Source of the DNA: Halopelagius inordinatus
GTDB taxonomy: Archaea > Halobacteriota > Halobacteria > Halobacteriales > Haloferacaceae
Direction: 5' to 3'
NCBI RefSeq assembly: GCF_900113245.1
Contig: NZ_FOOQ01000005.1
Coordinates: forward strand, 1-64,000
DNA length: 64,000 nt
Positions 16,647 to 26,283 of this stretch are shown piece after piece (the stretch's first letter is position 1; each line of letters starts with the position of its first letter). The translations under genes and the position numbers were made by a program. The notes beneath the pieces were generated by a model that did not search any database, was not told where the DNA came from, and saw only the letters and a program-made list of their open reading frames with translations.

Positions 16647-17270
16647 TCAGAAGCCGAGATACTCCATCGCCTCCTCGTCCGATACCTGGCCGAACCGGTC
16701 GTAGAACTGCCCGACTGCGCGGAAGTTCGACGGCGTCGCCAGACAGATCACCTCGTCGGCTTCCGCCGCCAGTTCCTCCATCGTCCGCGGCGACCCGACT
16801 GGAACGGCGAGGACGACGCGCCGCGCGCCCGCCTCGCGAACGGTCCGGATGCACGCGGTCGCGGTGCCGCCGGTCGCGACGCCGTCGTCTGCTATCACCA
16901 CCGTCTCACCGCGGAGTTCGGGTGCAGGGCGATTACCCCGGTACCGGTCGGCCTTCTCGCGCGACGCGCGTTCGACGGCCTCGCGTTCCGCCTCGACGTA
17001 CGCTCTATCGACGCCTCCCGGTCCGACCGCGTCTTCGTTCAGCCAGAAGTGGCCCTGACTGGAGACGGCACCGACGGCGTACTCGGGGTTGTTCGGCGCA
17101 CCGATCTTCTTTGCGACGATGATGTCGAGTGGGACGCCGAGTTCGTCGGCTATCGGGCGTCCGATCGGGAGTCCGCCCCGGGGGATTGCGAGGACGACGT
17201 CCGCCTCGACTCCCTGCTGTACGAGTTCTTCAGCCAGTCGCCGCCCGGCGTCTGCTCTGTCTCGGAACAT
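16647..17270 (-). CDS. Phosphoribosyltransferase family protein
   Basis: A 207-residue type I phosphoribosyltransferase-fold protein. The PRPP loop is VVIADDGVATGGTA (about 120-133) and an earlier PPi-loop-like segment is DVVLAIPRGGLPIG (about 24-37). It resembles stand-alone PRTase proteins of uncertain substrate found in many prokaryotes rather than hypoxanthine or adenine enzymes. The ATG at 17270 is preferred over the upstream open frame to 17396, which is low-complexity basic. Confidence 0.82.
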   Translation of the reverse strand: MFRDRADAGRRLAEELVQQGVEADVVLAIPRGGLPIGRPIADELGVPLDIIVAKKIGAPNNPEYAVGAVSSQGHFWLNEDAVGPGGVDRAYVEAEREAVERASREKADRYRGNRPAPELRGETVVIADDGVATGGTATACIRTVREAGARRVVLAVPVGSPRTMEELAAEADEVICLATPSNFRAVGQFYDRFGQVSDEEAMEYLGF

Positions 17271-17402
17271 CTGTGCCACTATATACCACGCACGGTGGGC
17301 AGATAAGCGGCGTCCCGACCGCGCCTCCGGCGACAGGCGGTAACCCGGCCCGTCGCCGGTCCGCCCCTTTCCCGCTCTTTTGGCGATTGCGCTCAACTGG
17401 CT

Positions 17403-18173
17403 TCACTGCGACTCCGTCGAGAGGGTTCGCTCGAACGCGTCGACTTTTTCGGCTATCGCGTCGACGACGGCGCGTTCCCTCGACTCGTCGTGAACGTACG
17501 TCGGGCCGTAGACGTTTATCGCACCGCACACCTCCCCTCGTGGCGTTTCGACCGGCATACTGACCGCCCACATCCCGTCGATGGCCTCCTCGACGTTCGT
17601 CGCGTAGCCCCGATTTCGAACGCGTTCGAGTTCGTCGAGGAACGCTTCCGTCGAGGTGATGGTGTGGTCCGTCTGGGCGGGGAGGCCCCACCGGTCGAGA
17701 ATCTCGCGGACGCGGTGGTCGGAGTACCGAGACAGTATCGCTTTTCCGGACGCGGTGCTGTGGACGTAGAACAGGCGGCCGTCGACGAGGTAGGAGGGAG
17801 TATCGGAGTAGGTGGATTCGTCGTACAGCGAGACGATGCGGCCGTTCTCTTCGACCGTGAAGTCGGCCTCCAGTTGCGTCTCGTTCGCCAATTCGGGGAC
17901 GATTTCTTCCGCCACCCCGTAGACGTCGTTTCGCTCTCGGGCGTAGGTTCCGAGGTGATAGAGTTTCAAGCCCACGTGGTACGTGTCCGCTTCGCGACTG
18001 ACGTAGCCGTACTTTGCGAGGGTCTTGAGGTGGTTGTGGACGGTACTCTTCGCGAGTTCCGCCTCCTCTGCCAACTCCGCTAACGTCGCGCCGTCGAGTT
18101 CCGTGATGAGTTCGACGAGTCGAAGCGAGATGTCAGTCGTCTGAAGCGTATTCCCGGTCCGGCGCGGTTTCAT
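17403..18173 (-). CDS. IclR family transcriptional regulator
   Basis: A 256-residue regulator with an N-terminal winged helix (about 10-70: LVELITELDGATLAELAEEAELAKSTVHNHL) and a C-terminal GAF-like effector domain (about 85-250), including the conserved STASGKAILSRYSD and GMWAVSMPVETPRGEVCGAINVYGP. IclR proteins control catabolic operons for sugars, acids and aromatics. The long empty stretch upstream separates it from its nearest rightward neighbour, so its target is unclear; the catabolic genes from 19.8 kb on are candidates. Confidence 0.9.
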   Translation of the reverse strand: MKPRRTGNTLQTTDISLRLVELITELDGATLAELAEEAELAKSTVHNHLKTLAKYGYVSREADTYHVGLKLYHLGTYARERNDVYGVAEEIVPELANETQLEADFTVEENGRIVSLYDESTYSDTPSYLVDGRLFYVHSTASGKAILSRYSDHRVREILDRWGLPAQTDHTITSTEAFLDELERVRNRGYATNVEEAIDGMWAVSMPVETPRGEVCGAINVYGPTYVHDESRERAVVDAIAEKVDAFERTLSTESQ

Positions 18174-18919
18174 GCCTCGGTTTTCGCGTCGGAACTACTT
18201 ATCAGTGCGTCGCTCCCTACCCGAGGCTCCATTCCGGAGAGCCGAACGGGTTTTTATACTGGGGTCGAACCGCGGACGGTACCCGGCGGGATATGCAGAT
18301 GTTGTATACGAATTTCAGATAGATAGTGATAGAATATTAATTTTAGTATTAAAATAGAAATAACTTCGCAAAGCACGCCTTCTGGCACACATAAACCTTG
18401 TAATTAATTAAACGTCTCTAAGCGAAAACGAATTTCGTATACTACGTCTCTACTATCATGGTTATTGGCTATAGTTCGCCAGTTACCGTTACGCGATTAG
18501 TTCTGTAACGGAATCACGTTTGGGGTCCTTCCTCGAGGACCTAGAACGGAAAACTGCCGCGTACACCGCGCCGATTCGTTCGTCTCTCGGAAATGAGGCG
18601 AGTTGCCAGAGGGCGGAGATTCCTCCCCCGGTGGCGAACGCGTTTATCACTCCCGCATCGACGAGGGAGTCGAGCACGGCGAGAAATTCAGTATAAACGT
18701 TGTGGTGACGGCTGCGAACGACCGAGGGGAACCGATTAGCGGACCGGTACCTGCCGAGAGGGAGGATATTTAAACGATATCTGTATCCTTCCTCGTTCTC
18801 CCCTCCCGACTCTTGTGGGTTGTCTGTGGCGATCTGTCCCGGAGAAAATGACTATTTTCGATGCAACGACGTTTGTAGCCTCCACAAACCTTATTTAAAG
18901 ATGTACACGATAAGTGTGT
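18174..18919. other. 746-nt gene-free stretch
   Basis: No credible coding frame. Bases 18297-18480 are markedly AT-rich for this genome (long A/T runs such as AATATTAATTTTAGTATTAAAA). A 62-codon frame on the - strand at 18489-18677 has no family or start context. A TATA-like TTATTTAAAG (18891-18900) and an inverted repeat ACAC-GATAA-GTGT (18906-18918) belong to the promoter of the gene at 18920. It could be remnant mobile DNA or an unusually long regulatory region. Confidence 0.5.
18891..18900 (+). promoter_or_regulatory. TATA box of the gene at 18920
   Basis: TTATTTAAAG is centred about 25 nt before the ATG, the leaderless spacing. The inverted repeat ACAC-GATAA-GTGT lies between it and the start codon, an ideal place for a repressor. 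Confidence 0.6.
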
Positions 18920-19573
18920 ATGGAAGACGACTCACGAACGGACGGCGCGGACGACACCCTCGCTCACGCCGCGGACAGAGAGCGCGGTATTCTCACACCG
19001 AGTGACCGCGAGTTCCTCCTCGGACGGAAGACCGACTACACCGAACACTCGAAAAAGCAGAAACGGAACCGCATCCGTCGTCGTCTGCGGAACGCCATCC
19101 TCGATTTCACCATCCTCTTCGACCACCTCGAAGACCGCGACCGAGAGACGGTGTTCAACCCCGAAGACGAGTCTCGCGAAGCGTACACACAGGGTATCGT
19201 CGATATGCTCGGCTTCCTTCATCTCGGGACGATGGGCTACTACGTCCCGTTCAAGGACATGCTCGGACAGGGCGTCAACCGGGCCGAACAGAAACTCGCG
19301 GGCTCCGATTACCGCATGGTCACCGTCGATTTCAACGTCGACCCGGTCGGCCAAATCGACGTGGACGAGGTGGTAGACAAGTTAGAGGCCGGTCACTTCG
19401 ACGAGGTGACAGACGAGGAACTCCGCGCGTTCGTCCGCCTCATGACGGAGTCGGAGGCGTTCTCGCCCGGCGAGATGCGGTCGGGGATGAAAGAGCAGAT
19501 GCCGGAGTTCGTCGACGCGGTCGCCGAGGCTACCGACGCGCGCAACCGCCGCGTCGAAGACCTGAACGACTGA
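18920..19573 (+). CDS. Conserved haloarchaeal protein of unknown function
   Basis: A 217-residue soluble, charged protein. The segment LTPSDREFLLGRKTDYTEHSKKQKRNRIRRRLRNAILDF (about 25-63) looks like a helical nucleic-acid-binding region, and the rest is helical and acidic (FDHLEDRDRETVF; DELRAFVRLM). I have seen similar N-terminal patterns in haloarchaeal proteins but cannot assign a role. The ATG at 18920 is supported by the TATA box. A regulatory function is a guess based on the basic region. Confidence 0.75.
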   Translation: MEDDSRTDGADDTLAHAADRERGILTPSDREFLLGRKTDYTEHSKKQKRNRIRRRLRNAILDFTILFDHLEDRDRETVFNPEDESREAYTQGIVDMLGFLHLGTMGYYVPFKDMLGQGVNRAEQKLAGSDYRMVTVDFNVDPVGQIDVDEVVDKLEAGHFDEVTDEELRAFVRLMTESEAFSPGEMRSGMKEQMPEFVDAVAEATDARNRRVEDLND

Positions 19574-19827
19574 CCACCCCCTCGGCCCGTCGTCTCCGTC
19601 GGGCGCGTACCCGGGTGAGAGTTCGACCCTCCCCACCGTTCGAGTCGTCGTGACGTCCGCCGTTCCGACCCTCTGTCTGACTCCGCGTTCGACCCCCCGT
19701 CCGACCCCACTTTCGATCCGACTTCGGTCGTCGCTCGATTTGCCCGCCCCGAAACGAAAACGGTTTTCGTATAACTATATCCGAATAACGTTTATGAACC
19801 TCCGTCGAGACGGTCCGTTCGGAACCC

Positions 19828-20220
19828 ATGACAGAGAAGACTGCCGTATCCACCGACGACGCGCCGCGGAACGACAACCCGTACTCGCAGGGCGTCCTCG
19901 CCGACGGACTGCTTTTCGTCTCCGGGTTCGGTCCGGTCGACCCCGAGACGGGAGAGGAAGTCGAGGGCGACGTGGGGACGCAGACGCACCGCGTCGTCGA
20001 GAATCTCGCCGCCGTCGTCGCGGAGGCCGGTGGTTCCCTCGCCGACGTGGTGAAAACAACCGTCTACGTCGCCGATATGGACGACTACGAGGCGGTCAAC
20101 GAGGCGTACGCCGACCACTTCGAGGAGACGCCGCCGGCGCGCGTCTGCGTCGAGGCGGCCCGCCTCCCGGACGACGTGCGCGTGGAGATAGACGCGATTG
20201 CGAACGTCGAGGAAGAGTAA
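19828..20220 (+). CDS. RidA family enamine/imine deaminase
   Basis: A 130-residue YjgF/YER057c/UK114 protein. It hydrolyses reactive enamine/imine intermediates made by PLP enzymes such as threonine dehydratase. Family landmarks: YSQGVLADGLLFVSGFGPVDPETG (about 19-42), VVKTTVYVADMDDY, and PPARVCVEAARLPDDVRVEIDAIA with the conserved Arg of PARV. A threonine ammonia-lyase lies at 31.8 kb and several PLP aminotransferases surround it, so this context is typical. The gene stops 36 nt before the convergent end of the aminotransferase gene. Confidence 0.9.
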   Translation: MTEKTAVSTDDAPRNDNPYSQGVLADGLLFVSGFGPVDPETGEEVEGDVGTQTHRVVENLAAVVAEAGGSLADVVKTTVYVADMDDYEAVNEAYADHFEETPPARVCVEAARLPDDVRVEIDAIANVEEE

Positions 20221-20256
20221 ACCGACGCCGTCGCGCGGTCGCGGCGTCGGTCCGAT

Positions 20257-21636
20257 TCAGACCGCCGACTTCGCCGTCGTCGCGTGTTCGATGGCGTCTT
20301 CGATGACGTCGAGTGCGGTTTCGGCGAGTTCCCGCGTGAGGACGAGAGGCGGGAGGAGACGCAGGATGTTGCCGTAACGACCGGCTTTCCAAACGAGGAC
20401 CCCGTGTTCGAAGCAGTAGTCCTGTATCGCGTCGCCGATGTCGCCGTCGGGGGTGCCGTCCTCGTCGACGAACTCCGCGCCGATGAACAGGCCCTTCCCG
20501 CGCACCTCGGCGAGTTGCGGGTTGGACTCGCTCACCTCGCGCAGGCGCGTCTGGATGTACTCCCCGAGTTCGCGGGCGTGCGCCAACAGGTCGTGGTCTT
20601 GGATGTACTCGATAGCGCGGGTTCCGGCGCGCATGCCGACGACGTGCCCGCGGTAGGTACCGGCGTGGTCGCCCGGCCCCCACGTGTCGAGGTCCTCGTG
20701 GTACATCGTCGCAGAGAGGGGAAAGCCCGTCCCGCCGAGAGCCTTCGCGGAGGTCATCACGTCGGGCGTCACGTCGTACCACTCGCTTGCCCACCACTCG
20801 CCGGACCGGCCGAGTCCGCTCTGTATCTCGTCGAACACGAGGGGGATGTCGTTGTCCGTCGCGATGTCGCGGAGACCCTTCAGGAACCCTTCCGGGGGCG
20901 TGATGACGCCGCCCTCGCCCTGAATCGGTTCGACGAAGATACCCGCGGGATTCGCGAGTCCGCCGTAGGGGTCTTCGACTATCTCTTGGACCTCCTCTAG
21001 GGCGTGGTCGACCGCTTCCTGCGGCGACTTCTCCTGTCGGAACGGGTACGGGTACGGCGCGTGAACGACGTCGGGGAGAAGCGGCGTGTACGCCTCCTTG
21101 AACTTCTTGTTCGACGTGACGCTCATCGCACCAGTCGTCGCGCCGTGGTACGCCCCGCGGAAGGCGATGAGGCCGTCTCCGCCGGTGTTGTACTTCGAGA
21201 GCTTGATGGCCGCTTCGACGGCGTCACTCCCCGTCGGCCCGCCGAAGACGGTGCGCATGTTCCCCTGCAGACCCGCGGGCGCTATCTCGTCGAGTTTCTC
21301 GATGAGTTCGAGGCGCGCCTCCGTCGGGAAGTCCACGGTGTGGACGAACTTGTCCGCTTGCTCGTGAACCGCATCGAGGACGTAGGGGTTCGAGTGGCCG
21401 ACGTTGAGAACGCCGATACCCGCGAACATGTCGATGAACGTGTTGCCGTCCACGTCGCGGACGGTCGCGCCCTTCCCCTCCTCGAACGCGATCGGGATGT
21501 CGTCCGGGTACGCGACGGCGCTACTGTCGATGTTCTGCTGTTTCTCTAGGAGTTCGCGCGACTTCGGACCCGGGACGGAGTCGACCGACGGTGCCTCCTC
21601 GTAGTGTAGGTCCGCTATCGATGGTCCTCTTGCCAT
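20257..21636 (-). CDS. Class III aminotransferase, diaminobutyrate/GABA type
   Basis: A 459-residue PLP fold-type I enzyme. The PLP-lysine is in [12 protein letters not shown] (about 280), the aspartate binding the PLP ring in [17 protein letters not shown] (about 250), and [17 protein letters not shown] (about 128-144) resembles 2,4-diaminobutyrate aminotransferases more than acetylornithine enzymes, which have a TNSGAEA version there. It would transfer the terminal amino group to 2-oxoglutarate, giving an aldehyde. It is divergent from the aldehyde:ferredoxin oxidoreductase gene (147 nt apart), which suggests the two act in sequence. Confidence 0.85.
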   Translation of the reverse strand: MARGPSIADLHYEEAPSVDSVPGPKSRELLEKQQNIDSSAVAYPDDIPIAFEEGKGATVRDVDGNTFIDMFAGIGVLNVGHSNPYVLDAVHEQADKFVHTVDFPTEARLELIEKLDEIAPAGLQGNMRTVFGGPTGSDAVEAAIKLSKYNTGGDGLIAFRGAYHGATTGAMSVTSNKKFKEAYTPLLPDVVHAPYPYPFRQEKSPQEAVDHALEEVQEIVEDPYGGLANPAGIFVEPIQGEGGVITPPEGFLKGLRDIATDNDIPLVFDEIQSGLGRSGEWWASEWYDVTPDVMTSAKALGGTGFPLSATMYHEDLDTWGPGDHAGTYRGHVVGMRAGTRAIEYIQDHDLLAHARELGEYIQTRLREVSESNPQLAEVRGKGLFIGAEFVDEDGTPDGDIGDAIQDYCFEHGVLVWKAGRYGNILRLLPPLVLTRELAETALDVIEDAIEHATTAKSAV

Positions 21637-21783
21637 GTCCGTGTTGATGTGTGACTAGCATAAATAAGTTATCCACAGTAATCATACAGCACGTACACAG
21701 TTACTGAAAACACGCTCGTCTCACCGGGAGGTTAGATCTATCACCGCAAATAATTAAGGCCCTACGCGAGGAATCGCCGACCA
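21637..21783. promoter_or_regulatory. Divergent promoter between aminotransferase and AOR genes
   Basis: This 147-nt region feeds two divergent genes. An AT-rich AATAATTAAGG (21749-21759) sits about 29 nt before the oxidoreductase ATG. On the other side ATAAATAAGTTAT (21660-21672) is a TATA candidate for the leftward gene. GTACACAG near 21693 resembles TGTACACA-like sequences in front of other catabolic genes here. Confidence 0.5.
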
Positions 21784-23445
21784 ATGTTACACTCGAAGGG
21801 TCCACTCGTGTCCATCGACGTGGGAACACGAGAGACGAAGCGTACCGACGTCACCGACGTTCTCGAATCCTACATCGGCGGCCGGGGCGTCGCGACCAAA
21901 CTCGCACACGACCGCATCCCGTTCGACGTCGACCCCCTCGGCCCGGAGAACCGAGTTCTGTTCACCACGGGACCGATGCAGGCGTCGAACATGAGTTTCA
22001 CCGGGCGGATGAACTGCACGGCCGTCTCGCCGCTTACCGACGGCCTCCTCTCTTCGAACGCGGGCGGGTTCATGTCTCGGCACTTCGCCGACACGGGGAA
22101 CGCCGCCGTGGAGTTCGTCGGCGAGAGCGACGAACTCGTCGTCGTCCACGTGAGAGACGACGGCGTCCGGTTCGAGGAGGTACCGAACCTCTCTGGTGCG
22201 ACGGTGCCCGAGACGGTCGAATATCTGGACTCCGAACACGACATCGGGTCGGACCAGACGGCTATCGTCGGACCGGCGGGCGAAAACGAGGTACGATTTG
22301 CCTCCGTGATGACCTCGGAGGAACGTGCGTTCGGACGCGGCGGACTCGGCGCGGTTCTCGGGTCGAAGAACGTCAAGGCCGTGACCTTCGAGGGCGACTC
22401 CGCGCCGGAGATAGAGATTCCGGCGGGGCAGATGGAGATTCACCGCGAGGCGGCGACAGACGACAACATCATGAAAGAACAGGGCACCGTCGCGGTGATG
22501 GACCTCGCGAACGAAGTCGACGGCCTCCCCTCGTACTACTTTTCGGAGCAGACGTTCGCAGGCGTCGAGGGGATAAACGGCGACGCCGTCGCCGAGAAGA
22601 AGTACAAGAAGGGCACCTGCTCGGCTTGCGCGTTCGCCTGCAAACTCCCGACGAGAGACGAGGAACGCGGCGTCGAGACGGAGGGGCCGGAGTTCGAGGT
22701 GGCGATGGCGTTCGGATCGAACTCGGGCGTCGACGACATCGTCGACGTGATGAAGTCGAACCAGTTGTGCGACGAGTACGGCCTCGACGCCATCTCGGCG
22801 GGCAACACCGTCGCCGCGTACCTCGCGGCCGAAGACGAGTTCGGCAACCGCGAACTCATCTGGGACCTCGTCGAGAAGATAGCCCACCGAGAGGGCGTCG
22901 GCGATACCCTCGCGGAGGGAATCGACCGCGTCCACGACGAACTCGGCGTCGAAAACTGGACGGTAAAGGGGATGGACTTCGCCGCCCACGAGGGGCGCGT
23001 CCTCCACGGACAGGGCCTCTCCTACGCCGTCGCCAACCGCGGCGCAGACCACATGTACGCGACGTTCTACTCCGTGGAGTACCCCCTCGTCCCGCAGGAC
23101 CAGGCGGTGGACCCCGAGGGGGCCGTCGGGAAAGCGGGCATCCTCGCCGAACGCGAGGACCTGATGGCGCTGAACGACAGTGGCGTCGTCTGTAAGTTCT
23201 CCCGCGACTACATGACTCCCGAACGCTACGAGATGCTGTTCGGCGCGGACTTCGAGGAACTCCTCGACGTGGGCGCGCGGACCGTCACGCTCGAACGCCA
23301 CTTCAACAACAAGCGCGGGTTCGACCGGGACGACGACAGACTCCCGTACGACCTGCCGGAGTTCGAGGCGGCGCTCGAAGAGTACTACGAGACGCGCGGG
23401 TGGACGGAGGAGGGCGTGGTTCCGGACGGACGAGTTCCCGTCTGA
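21784..23445 (+). CDS. Aldehyde:ferredoxin oxidoreductase family protein (tungsten/molybdenum)
   Basis: A 553-residue AOR-family enzyme that oxidises aldehydes to acids with ferredoxin as acceptor, using a W or Mo bis-pyranopterin. Domain 1 (about 1-200) carries FTTGPMQASNMSFTGRMN and AIVGPAGENEVRFASVM. The [4Fe-4S] ligands are C279, C282, C286 (TCSACAFACK) and C470 (GVVCKF). It is a little shorter than the ~600-residue hyperthermophile enzymes. Product acids of the neighbouring aminotransferase aldehydes are plausible substrates. Confidence 0.9.
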   Translation: MLHSKGPLVSIDVGTRETKRTDVTDVLESYIGGRGVATKLAHDRIPFDVDPLGPENRVLFTTGPMQASNMSFTGRMNCTAVSPLTDGLLSSNAGGFMSRHFADTGNAAVEFVGESDELVVVHVRDDGVRFEEVPNLSGATVPETVEYLDSEHDIGSDQTAIVGPAGENEVRFASVMTSEERAFGRGGLGAVLGSKNVKAVTFEGDSAPEIEIPAGQMEIHREAATDDNIMKEQGTVAVMDLANEVDGLPSYYFSEQTFAGVEGINGDAVAEKKYKKGTCSACAFACKLPTRDEERGVETEGPEFEVAMAFGSNSGVDDIVDVMKSNQLCDEYGLDAISAGNTVAAYLAAEDEFGNRELIWDLVEKIAHREGVGDTLAEGIDRVHDELGVENWTVKGMDFAAHEGRVLHGQGLSYAVANRGADHMYATFYSVEYPLVPQDQAVDPEGAVGKAGILAEREDLMALNDSGVVCKFSRDYMTPERYEMLFGADFEELLDVGARTVTLERHFNNKRGFDRDDDRLPYDLPEFEAALEEYYETRGWTEEGVVPDGRVPV

Positions 23446-23499
23446 CCGCCCGCCGCGCCGTCTCCGACCCGTTACACAGTTTCCGTAGCCTCTGTACAC

Positions 23500-23547
23500 A
23501 AAAAAGTTATATCGCTGTTGGTCGAATCTCCTTAGAGAACCGGTACC
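23500..23547 (+). promoter_or_regulatory. Promoter region of the M24-family gene
   Basis: AAAAAAGTTATATCG (23500-23514) is a TATA candidate about 39 nt before the ATG, so a short leader is expected. Just before it lies TGTACACA (23493-23500), a palindrome-like sequence that may be an operator. Confidence 0.4.
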
Positions 23548-24726
23548 ATGCCACAGCCAACGTTCGAACGGAGCGAGTACGAGAGACGCATCGAACAGAC
23601 GAAAGAGCGGATGCACGAGGAGGAACTCGACGCCCTCGTCGCCACGGACCCCTCGAACATGAACTACCTGACGGGGTACGACGGATGGTCGTTCTACGTT
23701 CCGCAAGCCGTCATCCTGACCGTGGACCGCGACGAACCCGTCTGGGTCGGCCGAGGGATGGACGCGAACGGCGCGCGCGCGACGACGCAACTCTCGGACG
23801 AGAGCATCCGCGCGTACAGCGACGACCACGTCCACTCGCCGCACGACCTCCACCCGATGGACTACGTCGCGGACGTTCTCGCGGAACTGGACGTAGGCGA
23901 CGGACGCGTCGGGTTGGAGATGGACGCGTACTACTTCACCGCAAAGTCCTACACCCGCTTGCAGAAGAACCTCCCCGAGGCGACGTTCGAGGACGCGACG
24001 CTTCTCGTCAACTGGGTCCGCGTGATAAAATCCGACCGAGAACTCGAATACATGCAGGAGGCCGCCCGCATCTCCGAGGAGGCGATGGTCGCGGGGTTAG
24101 ACGCCGTAGAGGAGGGTGTCCCCGAGTACGAGGCGGCGCGCGCCATCTACGACGCTCTCATCCGCGGCACCGAGGACTACGGCGGCGATTACCCCTCTAT
24201 CGTCCCTCTGATGCCGTCGGGAGACCACACGGGGACGCCGCACCTCACGTGGACGGACCGCGAGTTCGAAGAGGGCGACCCGGTCATCATCGAACTCTCC
24301 GGATGTCGGCACCGCTATCACTCGCCGCTCGCGCGGACGACGTTCGTCGGCGACCCGCCCGCGGCGATGGAAGAACGGATGGAGATAGTCGTCGAGGGTC
24401 TGAACGCCGCCCTCGACGCCGCGGAACCGGGCGTCACCTGCGAACAGGTGGAGAAGGCGTGGCGCGACGTCATCTCGACGTACGACATCGAAAAGGAGGA
24501 CCGAATCGGCTACTCGATGGGTCTCGGCTACCCGCCGGACTGGGGCGAACACACCGCGAGTCTCCGACCGGGAGACGAGACCGTACTGAAGGAGAACATG
24601 ACGTTCCACATGATTCCGGGTCTGTGGTTCGACGACTTCGGAGTCGAACTCTCGGAGACGTTCCGCGTCACCTCCGACGGCGCGGAGACGCTCGCGGAGT
24701 TCCCGCGGAAACTGTTCTCGACCTGA
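23548..24726 (+). CDS. M24 family creatinase/ectoine-hydrolase-like protein
   Basis: A 392-residue two-domain pita-bread protein with a creatinase-type N-terminal domain (about 15-150) and a catalytic-like C-terminal domain (about 160-390). By eye, all five metal ligands of prolidases are replaced: the two Asp by E249 and P260 (IELSGCRHRYHSPLART), the His by Y322 (GYSMGLGYPPDWGEHT), the two Glu by I356 (FHMIPGLW) and S369. The YPPDWGE and MPGLW-like segments resemble the ectoine hydrolase DoeA/EutD group, which opens ectoine to N-acetyl-diaminobutyrate without a metal. Assignment to ectoine is plausible, not proven; another cyclic or amide substrate is possible. Confidence 0.75.
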   Translation: MPQPTFERSEYERRIEQTKERMHEEELDALVATDPSNMNYLTGYDGWSFYVPQAVILTVDRDEPVWVGRGMDANGARATTQLSDESIRAYSDDHVHSPHDLHPMDYVADVLAELDVGDGRVGLEMDAYYFTAKSYTRLQKNLPEATFEDATLLVNWVRVIKSDRELEYMQEAARISEEAMVAGLDAVEEGVPEYEAARAIYDALIRGTEDYGGDYPSIVPLMPSGDHTGTPHLTWTDREFEEGDPVIIELSGCRHRYHSPLARTTFVGDPPAAMEERMEIVVEGLNAALDAAEPGVTCEQVEKAWRDVISTYDIEKEDRIGYSMGLGYPPDWGEHTASLRPGDETVLKENMTFHMIPGLWFDDFGVELSETFRVTSDGAETLAEFPRKLFST

Positions 24727-24920
24727 CCGTCGTTCCGCGCTGATACGCGGAGTTCAGACGGCATTCCGCCGCCCGCGTCCGGGCGGCCCGGGTTCCCGCG
24801 GCGTCGGCGTGGCGTCCGACCGATTTCGGTCAGCGTAATATTTCTCCGGCCGCGAGCAAAATATTCGGTCGTACGGCGGTTATCGAGCGGATTTCGAACG
24901 ACGGCTTCGAACGCATCCGG

Positions 24921-24930
24921 TTCTTTTAAG
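24921..24930 (+). promoter_or_regulatory. TATA-like box of glutamate dehydrogenase gene
   Basis: TTCTTTTAAG is centred about 34 nt before the ATG at 24961. A GC-rich stretch of about 120 nt separates it from the preceding stop, so a separate transcript is likely. Confidence 0.4.
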
Positions 24931-24960
24931 CCGATGCTTCGTCATTGCGTTTCCGTATCC

Positions 24961-26238
24961 ATGTCAGCAGACGAAGACGGCGCGGGAGAATCGAACGCCG
25001 ACTCGGCACTCGTCACGGCGCGGCGGCAACTCGAACGCGCGGCGGCGCACGTCGACGTGGACTCGAACGTCATCGAACGGCTCCGCCACCCGACACGGGT
25101 CGAACGCGTCTCGGTTCCCCTCAAACGAGACGACGGGTCGCTCGACGTGTACACGGGCTATCGCGCCCAACACGACGACGTTCGCGGCCCGTACAAGGGC
25201 GGACTCCGATACCACCCGGAGGTCACCTCCGACGAGTGTATCGGCCTCTCGATGTGGATGACGTGGAAGTCCGCCGTGATGGACATCCCGTTCGGCGGCG
25301 CGAAAGGCGGGGTCGCCGTGGACCCGAAGCAACTCTCAGAGCGGGAAACGGAACGGCTCACGCGGCGGTTCGCACAGGAACTCCGCGACGTGGTCGGACC
25401 GAAACGGGACGTTCCCGCGCCGGACATGGGGACGGACGCCCAGACGATGGCGTGGTTCATGGACGCCTACTCGATGCAGTCCGGCGAGACGACGCCCGGC
25501 GTCGTGACGGGTAAGCCGCCGGTCATCGGCGGCAGTTACGGCCGCGAGGAAGCGCCCGGGCGGAGTGTCGCCATCATCACCCGCGAAGCCGTCGACTACT
25601 ACGAGTGGGACCTCTCGGAGACGACAGTCGCGGTTCAGGGGTTCGGGAGCGTCGGTGCGAACGCCGCCCGCGCCCTCGACGATTGGGGCGCGAACGTCGT
25701 CTCGGTTTCGGACGTCAACGGCGCAATCTACGACCCCGACGGACTCGACACGCACGACGTGCCGACCCACGAGGAGCAACCCGAAGCGGTGATGACGTAC
25801 GACGCGCCGGAGAAAATCTCGAACGAGGAGATTCTCGAACTCGACGTGGACGTTCTCGTCCCGGCGGCGGTCGGTAACGTTCTCACGTCCGACAACGTAG
25901 ACGACGTGCAAGCCGACCTCATCGTCGAGGGCGCGAACGGCCCGACGACGTTCGCCGCCGACGCGATACTCGAAGAGCGCGAAGTTCCGGTCGTTCCGGA
26001 CATCCTCGCGAACGCGGGCGGCGTCACCGTCTCGTACTTCGAGTGGTTGCAGGACATAAACCGACGGCAGTGGACGCTCGAACGCGTCCACGAGGAACTC
26101 GAGTCCCACATGCAGTCCGCGTGGAACGACGTGCGAGTGGAGTACGAGGCGCGCGACCTGACGTGGCGCGACGCCGCGTACGTGGTCGCACTCCAACGCG
26201 TCGCGGAGGCGAAGTCCACCCGCGGTCTGTGGCCGTAA
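24961..26238 (+). CDS. gdhB: Glu/Leu/Phe/Val dehydrogenase, likely glutamate dehydrogenase
   Basis: A 425-residue hexameric-type amino-acid dehydrogenase. The substrate region includes [17 protein letters not shown] and [20 protein letters not shown] with the catalytic-site lysines (about 78-120); the Rossmann domain starts at [17 protein letters not shown] (about 217-233). Length fits GDH. In an aminotransferase-rich region it would release ammonium from glutamate and regenerate 2-oxoglutarate. The frame opens at 24934, but ATG 24961 gives the normal start; the choice between NAD and NADP is not clear. Confidence 0.9.
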   Translation: MSADEDGAGESNADSALVTARRQLERAAAHVDVDSNVIERLRHPTRVERVSVPLKRDDGSLDVYTGYRAQHDDVRGPYKGGLRYHPEVTSDECIGLSMWMTWKSAVMDIPFGGAKGGVAVDPKQLSERETERLTRRFAQELRDVVGPKRDVPAPDMGTDAQTMAWFMDAYSMQSGETTPGVVTGKPPVIGGSYGREEAPGRSVAIITREAVDYYEWDLSETTVAVQGFGSVGANAARALDDWGANVVSVSDVNGAIYDPDGLDTHDVPTHEEQPEAVMTYDAPEKISNEEILELDVDVLVPAAVGNVLTSDNVDDVQADLIVEGANGPTTFAADAILEEREVPVVPDILANAGGVTVSYFEWLQDINRRQWTLERVHEELESHMQSAWNDVRVEYEARDLTWRDAAYVVALQRVAEAKSTRGLWP

Positions 26239-26283
26239 CGCGCTCGGAAAAACCAGCGTTCTCTTTCCGCGCTCGCTTCGCTC

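Noticed and set aside
18489-18677. 62-codon - strand frame in the gene-free stretch
   Set aside because: Short, no promoter, no family; its codon use is not distinctive.
21787-23853. 688-codon - strand frame opposite the AOR and M24 genes
   Set aside because: Antisense of two recognisable proteins with conserved motifs; composition is Arg/Val-rich shadow, no family pattern.
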